Below, one piece after another: positions 1 through 7,264 of a stretch of 21,005 nucleotides of DNA (position 1 is the stretch's first letter; each line of letters opens with the position of its first letter). A program made the position numbers and the translations under genes. The notes beneath the pieces were generated by a model. The model worked only from the letters and a program-made list of their open reading frames with translations. It was not told the DNA's origin and ran no database searches. The DNA is from an uncultured Clostridium sp. Lineage in GTDB: Bacteria > Bacillota > Clostridia > Clostridiales > Clostridiaceae. Where the stretch lies: assembly GCF_934754915.1 (NCBI RefSeq), contig NZ_CAKVKB010000058.1, positions 1 to 21,005 of the forward strand, given 5' to 3'.

Positions 1-152
1 CTGCTACTTAAAATGTAATCAAATATAAACATTTTAAGAATATTACTGTTTCAATGTATCTGCTTTTGCTATTAAAGCTACTTGCATTTGATATGATACT
101 CCACAGTCGTAAATTCCCGACTAGCCATCGGTACATACTTACATTTGCTTGA
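1..152 (-). ncRNA. Candidate omega-RNA (reRNA) region downstream of tnpB
   Basis: TnpB nucleases are guided by an RNA made from the 3' end of tnpB through the element's right end. Here the 152 nt after the tnpB stop run to the right-end hairpin and contain no ORF. No promoter or fold was established, so this rests on position and family knowledge. The RNA would probably begin inside the tnpB 3' coding region. Confidence 0.3.
7..38 (-). repeat. IS200/IS605-type right-end hairpin
   Basis: A perfect 10-bp inverted repeat, cttaaaatgt (7-16) and acattttaag (29-38), with a 12-nt loop. It lies 115 bp beyond the tnpB stop codon, where IS200/IS605 elements carry the subterminal palindrome read by the Y1 transposase. 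The other end of the element and tnpA are not in the window, so the exact tip cannot be fixed. Confidence 0.55.
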
Positions 153-827
153 TTATGCAATCTTGTAAGTTTCTGCATCTCTTAAATTAAGACTTGCGTT
201 GTAATCTCTATCTTCAATATACCCACAATCACATTTGTAAATTCTATCTTTAAGTTTTAAGTCTTTCTTTATAGAACCACAGCAATTACATAATTTACTT
301 GAAGGATAAAATCTATCTACAATTCTTAATTCAATACCTAAAGCATGACATTTATTAGTTAATTTATTTCTAAATTCATAGAATTTTTGCTTTGCAACTG
401 CTTTAGATAGATGTTTATTTTTCATCATACCTTTTACATTTAAATCTTCAATAGTTATAAAACTTGGTTTTCGCTTTATGATTGAAGAAATTGTTTTATT
501 AATATAATCAGTTCTTGTATTATCTAATCTATGATGAAGTATTTGTACCTTAAGTATCTGTCTGTTTATATTAGATTTAGTAGCAGTACCTCCCTTCTTT
601 TTTAAAAATTCATATTTTCTTGAGAGTTTTCTTTGCTCTCTTTTTAATTTTTTCTCTAATTTCTTTATATTTTGTGTTTTATTTATATTTTTATAAGTAT
701 TACCATCAGAACATACTGCAAAATCTTTTAAGCCTAAATCTATACCTATTCCTTGATTAGTATTCTGAACAACAGTAACATCTACATCAACAATGACTGA
801 TACATAATATCTACCACCTTTTATATT
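153..827 (-). pseudogene. tnpB: TnpB nuclease remnant, N-terminally truncated (IS200/IS605 family)
   Basis: One uninterrupted reading frame of 224 codons, bounded upstream by an in-frame TAA at 828-830. It starts within the family's '...GGRYYVSV' strand, so roughly the first 150 or more residues of a normal TnpB of about 370-400 are missing. What remains is the RuvC half: GIDLG (Asp codon at 738-740), TIEDLNVKGM (Glu at 447-449), a zinc ribbon CNCC...CDC, and DRDYNAS (catalytic Asp at 204-206). All three catalytic acids and four zinc cysteines are present, with no frameshift or internal stop. There is no plausible start codon before the ATG at 428, so a translated product would be only a 91-residue zinc-ribbon fragment. 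The damage looks like a clean 5' deletion. No tnpA is visible. Confidence 0.85.
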
Positions 828-867
828 TTATCAAATATTTTCTTATGATACCATAAAACAATTAAAA

Positions 868-1401
868 CTATTCCATTTTTTCTTTATTTTTCACTTTTTT
901 ACATAATATATTTTTCAATGTAATGATTATATCTATAATAAAAATCATATCAAAAACAATCAAAATACAATTTATAATACTGTGGTAGCCAGCATATATT
1001 GTAAATATCCTAGGATTTAAATATACTACTCCAATATAACTTAATACAAACCAGTATACAGAAAATACAAAGCTTATATATCCATTAATATTATATTTCA
1101 TATCAGAATAATCCCAATAAGACTTGCAAAATATATGCTTTAACATATATCCAGTTATATATTCTACAAGTGTTGGAACTAAAAAACATAATAGAATAAA
1201 CATCACTTTATTGATATTTAAAATTTCATAGCAGAATATTAATATAGTCATTGCTATCCCATACATAGGTTTTAATGGCTCCATTAAAAAGCCTTCCTTT
1301 TTAAATATTCCTGTAGAATACTTTGAATATAATTCTTCTATTATCCAGCCAGCAAAAGAATAAACTAAAAATGTAAAATTAAAATAAAATATCGACTTCA
1401 C
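868..1401 (-). CDS. Small integral membrane protein, 'putative ABC transporter permease' (CmpB-like) family
   Basis: A protein of about 177 residues with four to five hydrophobic segments. Its motifs (FAGWIIEELY near the N-terminus, GFLMEPLKPMYGIA, EYITGYMLKHIF, YWDYSDMKYNINGYI) are those of the Firmicutes family annotated as putative ABC transporter permease. No ATPase is encoded nearby and the biochemical role is unknown. I chose the GTG at 1401: an AGGTGA ribosome binding site (1407-1412) lies 5 nt before it, while the ATG at 1416 has no convincing site. This makes the protein five residues shorter. The gene is divergent from alaX and its 3' end lies about 40 bp from the tnpB remnant. Family call fairly sure; transport role not supported by the sequence. 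Confidence 0.75.
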   Translation of the reverse strand: MKSIFYFNFTFLVYSFAGWIIEELYSKYSTGIFKKEGFLMEPLKPMYGIAMTILIFCYEILNINKVMFILLCFLVPTLVEYITGYMLKHIFCKSYWDYSDMKYNINGYISFVFSVYWFVLSYIGVVYLNPRIFTIYAGYHSIINCILIVFDMIFIIDIIITLKNILCKKVKNKEKME

Positions 1402-1534
1402 AACTATCACCTGCATACTTTAATATGATTTTATTATCTGTATAGATGATCTGATTTATCCTTGCAGTCTGCTATGTAATGTTTAATACATTATCCATTT
1501 TTATGCATATTCATTATTATTTTGTAATATTTTC

Positions 1535-1543
1535 TGCTATAAT
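1535..1543 (+). promoter_or_regulatory. Extended -10 promoter of alaX
   Basis: TGCTATAAT is a perfect -10 hexamer (1538-1543) with the TGn extension, about 50 nt before the alaX start. No good -35 box is seen at 16-18 bp, as expected of an extended -10 promoter. Confidence 0.55.
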
Positions 1544-1591
1544 TATCATGTAATTTGATAGTAATGATTAAATATTCAGGAGGCCTTATTT

Positions 1592-2797
1592 ATGGAAAAA
1601 TTATATTATGACAATCCTTATTTAAAGGAATTTACTGCTGAAATAGTAGATATACAAGAACAAGATGGAAAATTTCGTGTAACATTAGACAAAACAGCAT
1701 TCTTCCCTGGTGGAGGTGGACAGCATTGTGATACAGGTATGATTGGTGAACATAAAGTTATTGATGTATATGAAGAAAATGAAATTGTTTATCATATAGT
1801 TGAAAAAAAACCTATTAAAATACATAATGTAAAATGTACAATTGATGCTGAAAGAAGAACAGATGGTATGTGCCAGCACTTAGGTCAGCATGTTTTATCA
1901 GGATGTTTCTTTAATCTATTCAATGCCAATACATTTGCAATTCATCTTGGTGCTGACATAAGCACTGTTGATATTTATGGTGTACTTACTGAAGAACAGG
2001 TAAGAACCGCTGAAAGACTTGCGAATAAAGTTATTGGAGATGCTTTAAAAGTAGAATCTTTTGTTCCATCTAAATCTGAATTAAAAAAATTAACTTTAAG
2101 AAGAGCTCTTCCAAATACTAATGAAGAAATAAGGATTGTAAGAATTGGTGATGACTTTGATATCAATGCATGCTGTGGACTTCATCCAACATGTACACTT
2201 GACTTAAGACTTATAAAAATTAAAAAATTTGAAAAGCATAAAGAAGGAACAAGAATAGAATTCCTTGCTGGAAAACGTGCAGTTGAAGATTCATTTAAAA
2301 AAGATGAATTCCAAAATTCAATCTGCAAATATCTAAATTGTAATGAAAATGAAGCAATTAATGGAATAAAAAATTTAAATAACAGTCTTAAAGAAGCCAA
2401 TGAAACAAATAAATCCTTAAATATAGCTCTTGCTAATTATCAAGTAAAAGAACTTATTGATAACGCAGAAAGTATTGGTGAATTTAAAATTATAAAAAAT
2501 ATTTTTGAAAATGAAAATGTAAAATACGTAAATAATCTTATTTCAAAACTAGTTGAAAATCCAAATACAATTGTTCTTATGGCTGTTAAATCTGAAGAAA
2601 AAACCAATATGATATTTGCGTGTACTAAGGGATTAAAAGATGTTAAAGTAAATGAAGTTTTAAAGGATGCCATTTCTCTTATCGATGGAAAAGGTGGCGG
2701 AAGTCCATTCATGGCTCAAGGGGCTGGTAAGAACAGTGCTAATCTTGAGGGTGCTATGGATTATGCCTTTAAGAAAATTAAAGATTCTTTATGCTAG
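1592..2797 (+). CDS. alaX: Alanyl-tRNA editing protein, AlaX-L type with DHHA1 domain
   Basis: A trans-editing enzyme that hydrolyses Ser (or Gly) wrongly attached to tRNA-Ala, acting in the cytosol beside AlaRS. At 401 residues it has the long AlaX layout. The N-terminal barrel carries the glycine-rich FFPGGGGQ motif (about 37-44). The editing core has zinc ligands H96 and H100 (HLGQH) and C194-x3-H198 (CCGLH). A helical linker spans about 245-290, and a C-terminal DHHA1 domain has the GGKGGGSPFMAQGAG-type motif around 366-382. No catalytic aminoacylation domain is present, so it is not a broken AlaRS. The start is well set by AGGAGG (1578-1583) 8 nt upstream. It is monocistronic, the only plus-strand gene here, and converges on the chemoreceptor genes. 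Confidence 0.93.
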   Translation: MEKLYYDNPYLKEFTAEIVDIQEQDGKFRVTLDKTAFFPGGGGQHCDTGMIGEHKVIDVYEENEIVYHIVEKKPIKIHNVKCTIDAERRTDGMCQHLGQHVLSGCFFNLFNANTFAIHLGADISTVDIYGVLTEEQVRTAERLANKVIGDALKVESFVPSKSELKKLTLRRALPNTNEEIRIVRIGDDFDINACCGLHPTCTLDLRLIKIKKFEKHKEGTRIEFLAGKRAVEDSFKKDEFQNSICKYLNCNENEAINGIKNLNNSLKEANETNKSLNIALANYQVKELIDNAESIGEFKIIKNIFENENVKYVNNLISKLVENPNTIVLMAVKSEEKTNMIFACTKGLKDVKVNEVLKDAISLIDGKGGGSPFMAQGAGKNSANLEGAMDYAFKKIKDSLC

Positions 2798-3021
2798 ATG
2801 CTGATAATCTAAACATATAAAAAACTTATTATATCCATGTTGCAAGATTAAAATTTAATTCGTATATGTAAGACTTAAAAAGTCTGCTTCACAGAATTAG
2901 ACTGTAGATATGTTTGTGTAATTGATATATTTAGTTTTAAAATATTACTGAAAATTTTTGTTTTCAACAATATTTTTTAAGTTATCTGCAAGTTTTTGTG
3001 AATATTATTTTCTAATAAATT

Positions 3022-3075
3022 AAAGAAATCTTGTAAAGATTTTATCCTTCATTATCAATTGTACATTGTCAATTA
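3022..3075 (+). repeat. Dispersed intergenic repeat, copy A
   Basis: Contains the hairpin gaaatctt-gta-aagatttt (3025-3043) followed by a caattgtacattgtcaatta tract. About 85% alike copy B, 145 bp away, in the same direction. Reverse direction to copies C-H. Confidence 0.75.
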
Positions 3076-3090
3076 GATATATTATTAAGA

Positions 3091-3139
3091 AATCTCACAT
3101 ATATAATAATATTTTCATATTAATTATATATGTGAGATT
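3091..3139. terminator. Long AT-rich hairpin, probable bidirectional terminator
   Basis: A perfect 17-bp inverted repeat: AATCTCACATATATAAT (3091-3107) and its complement (3123-3139), with a 15-nt loop that is itself partly palindromic. On the plus strand it is followed by ATTTTT. It sits between convergent genes, where a two-way terminator is expected, but it is AT-rich for one. Confidence 0.5.
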
Positions 3140-3218
3140 ATTTTTACTTCATAACCTTATATATTACATTCAAAATTTGCATCTTAACGCACGTTATAAT
3201 AATAAAATTATATAATTC

Positions 3219-3272
3219 AAAGAAATCTTGTAAAGATTTCATCCTTAATTGTTAATTATACATTGTAAATTA
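3219..3272 (+). repeat. Dispersed intergenic repeat, copy B
   Basis: Hairpin gaaatctt-gta-aagatttc (3222-3240), perfect 8-bp arms, followed by aattgttaattatacattgt. It ends 8 bp before the stop codon of the chemoreceptor gene. Confidence 0.75.
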
Positions 3273-3280
3273 AATTAATA

Positions 3281-5050
3281 TCAGATTTTGAATCCTTCAA
3301 TTAATTTATTAAGTTTTACTGCTAATTCAGCTTGTGATTCAGCTGTAGCTGCAACTTCATTCATACTTGTTTCTGTTTCTATTATACCCTTAAGTATTCC
3401 CTGTGAATTTTCACTTGTTTCCTTTGAATTGTGAGCCATTTTGTTTATCATAATCTTTATTTCTTCCATTGATGCATTAAGTTCTTCTGACATTGCTGCA
3501 ATATCAGATGAAATTGAACTTATTTTCTCTGCATTTTTATAATAATATTCACCAGATGAAATAAATTCATTAAACTGACCTACAATATCACCATTCATAA
3601 ATTCTAAAACTTCATTAGTATTATCTGAAAGATTTTCAAATGCCTCCTGAACTTTTCCAACTGTTGAACTTATCACAACAGCTGATTGAGATGATTCTTC
3701 TGCAAGTTTTCTTACTTCTTCAGCAACTACTACAAATCCTTTTCCATATTCACCAGCTCTTGCTGCTTCTATTGAGGCATTCAATGCCAATAAATTAGTC
3801 TGCTCAGAAATACCGCTTATTGCTTCTACCATTTCCGAAATTTTATTTACAACTTTTCCTTCTTCTATAGCCTGCAATATCTTATCTTCTTTTTCACTAT
3901 AAATATTATTTGTACTGTTAAGGCTTCTGTTTCCTCTATTTTTTAATTCCAGAGATTTTTCTTTAAAGTCAGAAGAAATATTACTGCTATCAGTTGATTT
4001 AATAGAAAGCTGTTCAACGCTTATATTAATTTCTTTCATAGATTCATTAATCTGATTTACTGATTCATCTGACTCATTCATATTTTTAACAATGGCTTCA
4101 GTTTTATTTGTCATTTCTGAAACTTTTTCAGTAACTGCATTAGTCAAATTTGATAACTGTTTGCTTGATTCAGTCAATGTTGTAGAATTATTTGCTATTT
4201 CTTCAATGAGACTCTTTATATTTTCCTGTGCTTTATTTAAAGCTTTAGCTGTTATTCCAAATTCAGTTTTATCTGTTATTTCTATAGGTTCAGATAAATC
4301 ATAATTAGAAATTCTTTCCGCAAGTCCTGATATTTTCTTCAATGGTACAACTAAACTTGATGAAACCTTTATTGCAATTCCAATTGCTATTAATATTAAA
4401 ACAATTGTCATTCCTATAATAAGCATTGTAGCTTGTAATACATGCTTTCCTAAAACCTGACTTTTTTCTGCAACATCTTTATCTATATCATCAACATAAT
4501 TACCTGTGCTTATAATCCATCCATAAGGTTCAAATAATTGTGAATATGCTCTTTTAGGAGATACATCTTGTTCATTTGGCTTTATATAGTAGAAATCTGT
4601 ATATCCACTACCTTCTTTTGTTGCTACACTGATAATATTTTGAATTATTTTTATTCCATTCTTATCAGTTTCATCAATTCTATTTTCTCCTTCTCTTTCT
4701 TCAAGCAAAGGATGTGCTATCAATGTTGCATTAACATCATCAATCCAAAAATATCCAGTTTCATTATATCTTAATGATTTTATTAGATACTTTGCCTCAT
4801 CCTTAGCCTGTTCTTCTGTCAATTCTCCATTAACCTGCTTATCATATATTCCATTAAGTAATGATATTACATTTTCTACTTGATACTTTATCTCCTTATC
4901 ATAATCCCCTCTGCTCAATTCTTCATATTCAGAGATCATTGTTTTATTATTATTATTTAAATTAACAATACATACTCCTGCTATAAAGACAGCAACAATA
5001 ACAGAAATTATCACATTCATCAAAATTATTTTTCCCTTTAAACTTTTCAC
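3281..5050 (-). CDS. Methyl-accepting chemotaxis protein, single-cache sensor
   Basis: A transmembrane chemoreceptor of 589 residues. It has TM1 about 7-31, an extracellular single cache domain about 40-195 (typical RYNETGYFWIDD and YGWIISTGNYVDDID stretches), TM2 about 204-229, HAMP about 229-283, and a cytoplasmic signalling hairpin to the C-terminus. The CheA/CheW-binding tip at about 411-450 reads ISEQTNLLALNASIEAARAGE. Cache domains of this kind often bind small carboxylates; the ligand here cannot be read. The start is GTG with a GGATGGGG-type ribosome binding site. The gene lies 33 bp after the iron-sulfur chemoreceptor gene with no terminator between, so the two probably share a transcript. 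Their tips are nearly the same sequence, which would allow both to sit in one receptor array. Confidence 0.93.
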   Translation of the reverse strand: MKSLKGKIILMNVIISVIVAVFIAGVCIVNLNNNNKTMISEYEELSRGDYDKEIKYQVENVISLLNGIYDKQVNGELTEEQAKDEAKYLIKSLRYNETGYFWIDDVNATLIAHPLLEEREGENRIDETDKNGIKIIQNIISVATKEGSGYTDFYYIKPNEQDVSPKRAYSQLFEPYGWIISTGNYVDDIDKDVAEKSQVLGKHVLQATMLIIGMTIVLILIAIGIAIKVSSSLVVPLKKISGLAERISNYDLSEPIEITDKTEFGITAKALNKAQENIKSLIEEIANNSTTLTESSKQLSNLTNAVTEKVSEMTNKTEAIVKNMNESDESVNQINESMKEINISVEQLSIKSTDSSNISSDFKEKSLELKNRGNRSLNSTNNIYSEKEDKILQAIEEGKVVNKISEMVEAISGISEQTNLLALNASIEAARAGEYGKGFVVVAEEVRKLAEESSQSAVVISSTVGKVQEAFENLSDNTNEVLEFMNGDIVGQFNEFISSGEYYYKNAEKISSISSDIAAMSEELNASMEEIKIMINKMAHNSKETSENSQGILKGIIETETSMNEVAATAESQAELAVKLNKLIEGFKI

Positions 5051-5083
5051 TTTAACCCCATCCTTTAAAATTAGCAGACTGTT

Positions 5084-6988
5084 TTATTTTATATCGATCA
5101 ATTCACTGCTGTTTTCAACAATTTCATTGCTTTTTGCTTTTATATCACTTATTACTTTAGATATTACTGAAATATCATTATTTATTTTTTCAACTTTCAC
5201 CCCTAAAAGTTCTGATAATTTTAAAACTTCAGAAATACTCTTAATCATTTGCTCTTCTTCATTTTGAGTTTCCTTAACAACATTTTTTGATTGTTCTGCA
5301 AGCTTCTGAACCTCATTTGCAACAACAGCAAATCCCCTGCCATGCTCACCTGCACGTGCTGCTTCTATAGATGCATTTAATGACAGTAAATTAGTCTGCT
5401 CAGAAATAGCAATTATATTTTTTGACGATGTAATAAAATTTTCAACATTTTTATTCATGCTTGAAATATTACTTCTCAATGTATCTGAAGTATCTGTCAT
5501 GTCAACTAGTTCATTAGATATATTGTTAATGGATATTGATGTTTTTTCATTATCATTATTTACTTCGCTAATATCTTTTACTAGTCCTTCAACAAAGCTT
5601 TCAAGTTTCTTAGTCATATCTTCCTTTTCATTTACTAGATTCTGAATATGAATCATTGATTCTTCAATTTTTTCTTTTTCATCAGAAACTTCTTCAAATT
5701 CATTTTCTATTTTCTTTTTAACGTAATAAATACAATTTTGTTTAAAATTTATATTATTGTAAATCATTTTAGCCATCTTCTCGCAGCTTATATATCCACA
5801 GGCACTACAATTTAAATTTCTTTCTGTTTCGTTTTCTTTTAGCATGTCATTATACACTTCATTATATTCTTCACTTGTTGGAACTTTAAGATGTGGTCTA
5901 TCCTGTTTAGTGTACTTTCTTATAAAATCATTGATATCAAGCTGTTTATCAAACATATTATCCACAGTTTTTGCTTTATTTTTATTAAACCTTCCTGAAA
6001 CTTTAAGCTTTTTGTTTTTTATACCTTCAAATATATCCTGTATTTCATATTTACCATAATCACTACAGTTTGCAGTTCCTAAATTACATCCATCAGCACA
6101 ATTTAACAAATCAGAAATATCAGGCATTTTTTTATTTTTCTTATCTTTTTGAACAAGATCTTTGACATATTGTATAAATTGTTTCTGACCTTCAACTTGA
6201 TGAATTGTTAAATCCTTTCTTCTTGCAAGAATATTTTCCTTTAATCCCCCAGGAATACTGTAAATATCGCCCAAAAACGTATCAATGTTATCAAATCCGG
6301 TTTCAGCATATCTATTTATATCAATATTATTATACTTAATATATTCTTGTATCTTTTTAAATGTAATATTGTATTTAATATAATTTTCAGTGTTTTTATC
6401 ATGAATTTCTAATGTTTTGGCTATACATGGTGACAACATCGCTATATCTCCCTTAATATGCTTATATTTTTTCAAATATATTGCTGTACATAATGCTGGA
6501 CTATGTATAGGTGCTAAATATTTAATCAGAGATTCCTGATATTTTTCAATATATTTAACTACAACAGGACATGGTTGTGAAATTACTGATTTTCCAGGAT
6601 TATTTTTAATATAATCTAGATATCCCCATGTAGTTATATCTGCTCCAAAACTTATATCATAAATTAATTTAATTCCTAAGGATTTTAAATATCCAAATAA
6701 TTTCTTGTAGTTTGGTATATTTACTTTAATTGCTGGAGCTACAATTAAGGTAATATCTTTCTTATTTTTAATATCTGTAAAAAACGCTTCAATATCATCA
6801 TGATAGGCTCTTGCTTTATGTTCACAAACTTCTATACATTTCCCACATTCTATACATCTTTCTGAATTAACATCTACTATCTGTCTTCCATTTTTTATAA
6901 CGGAAATATTTGCTCCCTCAACAGGGCAATTCCTTATGCATTTATTACACCCAACACATTTCTCTTCTATAGTATCAATTAAACTCAT
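5084..6988 (-). CDS. Soluble chemoreceptor fused to ferredoxin and [FeFe]-hydrogenase-like sensor domains
   Basis: A cytoplasmic protein of 634 residues without membrane segments. Domains in order: two [4Fe-4S] ferredoxin motifs (C11, C14, C17, C21P; C45, C48, C51, C55); an [FeFe]-hydrogenase large-subunit-like domain about 75-330; a four-cysteine Fe-S domain (C394, C397, C402, C419) like those of RnfB-type proteins; a coiled coil; and a chemoreceptor tip (ISEQTNLLSLNASIEAARAGE, 528-548). The hydrogenase loops are altered but keep the cluster cysteines: SQPCP (C140), SPCIAK (C188) and CADGC (C297, C301). The proton-relay cysteine position is Pro139. I infer a redox or H2-related sensor that signals to CheA, not an enzyme. 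Start ATG preceded by AGGGGGG. First gene of a two-receptor operon. Confidence 0.88.
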   Translation of the reverse strand: MSLIDTIEEKCVGCNKCIRNCPVEGANISVIKNGRQIVDVNSERCIECGKCIEVCEHKARAYHDDIEAFFTDIKNKKDITLIVAPAIKVNIPNYKKLFGYLKSLGIKLIYDISFGADITTWGYLDYIKNNPGKSVISQPCPVVVKYIEKYQESLIKYLAPIHSPALCTAIYLKKYKHIKGDIAMLSPCIAKTLEIHDKNTENYIKYNITFKKIQEYIKYNNIDINRYAETGFDNIDTFLGDIYSIPGGLKENILARRKDLTIHQVEGQKQFIQYVKDLVQKDKKNKKMPDISDLLNCADGCNLGTANCSDYGKYEIQDIFEGIKNKKLKVSGRFNKNKAKTVDNMFDKQLDINDFIRKYTKQDRPHLKVPTSEEYNEVYNDMLKENETERNLNCSACGYISCEKMAKMIYNNINFKQNCIYYVKKKIENEFEEVSDEKEKIEESMIHIQNLVNEKEDMTKKLESFVEGLVKDISEVNNDNEKTSISINNISNELVDMTDTSDTLRSNISSMNKNVENFITSSKNIIAISEQTNLLSLNASIEAARAGEHGRGFAVVANEVQKLAEQSKNVVKETQNEEEQMIKSISEVLKLSELLGVKVEKINNDISVISKVISDIKAKSNEIVENSSELIDIK

Positions 6989-7120
6989 ATTTTCCCCCCT
7001 GCATTATATTCCATTTTTTATATAAATAGTTAAATGATTACACACAACTTCAAAAAATTAATTTTAGCTATCAATAATAATTGATAATTCTTTTACATCT
7101 ACATCCTTTTCTTAAAATAT

Positions 7121-7149
7121 AGTGTATTATTATTATTATTATTTGTCAA
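7121..7149 (-). promoter_or_regulatory. Promoter of the chemoreceptor operon with an AAT-repeat spacer
   Basis: Read on the minus strand: a perfect -35 TTGACA (7144-7149), a 17-nt spacer made only of AAT triplets (7127-7143), and -10 TACACT (7121-7126, four of six). The start codon at 6988 lies about 130 nt downstream. The leader holds a 7-bp inverted repeat TATCAAT/ATTGATA (7069-7086). Confidence 0.6.
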
Positions 7150-7222
7150 ATCCATACAAAACCTCATAAATATGTATATATAGTAATAATAAAGATATAT
7201 TTCATTTTTTAGTTTTATATAC

Positions 7223-7264
7223 AAAAATAAAGCATTAAAAACTTTAATCTGTTTTTAATGCTTT
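7223..7264 (-). terminator. Rho-independent terminator of the GGDEF/HD-GYP gene
   Basis: A perfect 14-bp stem (7229-7242 with 7251-7264), 8-nt loop, followed on the minus strand by ATTTTTGT. The stop codon at 7255-7257 and the two codons before it lie inside the rising arm, so the coding region and terminator overlap. Confidence 0.8.

Larger units (their letters stand above)
2798..3280. other. 483-bp convergent intergenic region
   Basis: No gene found. It lies between the ends of alaX (plus) and the chemoreceptor (minus). It holds a possible left module of the dispersed repeat (2837-2856, atgttgcaagattaaaattt), competing short hairpins AGACTT/AAGTCT/AGACT at 2871-2903, repeat copies A and B, and a strong 17-bp hairpin at 3091-3139. 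Confidence 0.7.

Noticed and set aside
1440..1540. T-box or other riboswitch upstream of alaX
   Set aside because: The extended -10 promoter at 1535-1543 leaves a leader of only about 40 nt, and no T-box core motif or specifier stem is seen.
1592..2797. Truncated alanyl-tRNA synthetase
   Set aside because: The protein begins with a proper ribosome binding site at an editing-domain N-terminus, and ends with DHHA1 at a family-typical length. This is the AlaX-L architecture, not a broken AlaRS.
2837..3272. CRISPR array or tandem repeat array between alaX and the chemoreceptor
   Set aside because: Copies A and B are only two units, 145 bp apart, with no further regular spacing, and the same element is scattered through other gaps.
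5084..6988. Catalytic [FeFe]-hydrogenase
   Set aside because: The L1, L2 and L3 motifs are all altered (SQPCP, SPCIAK, CADGC), the proton-relay cysteine is missing, and the chain ends in a chemoreceptor domain.
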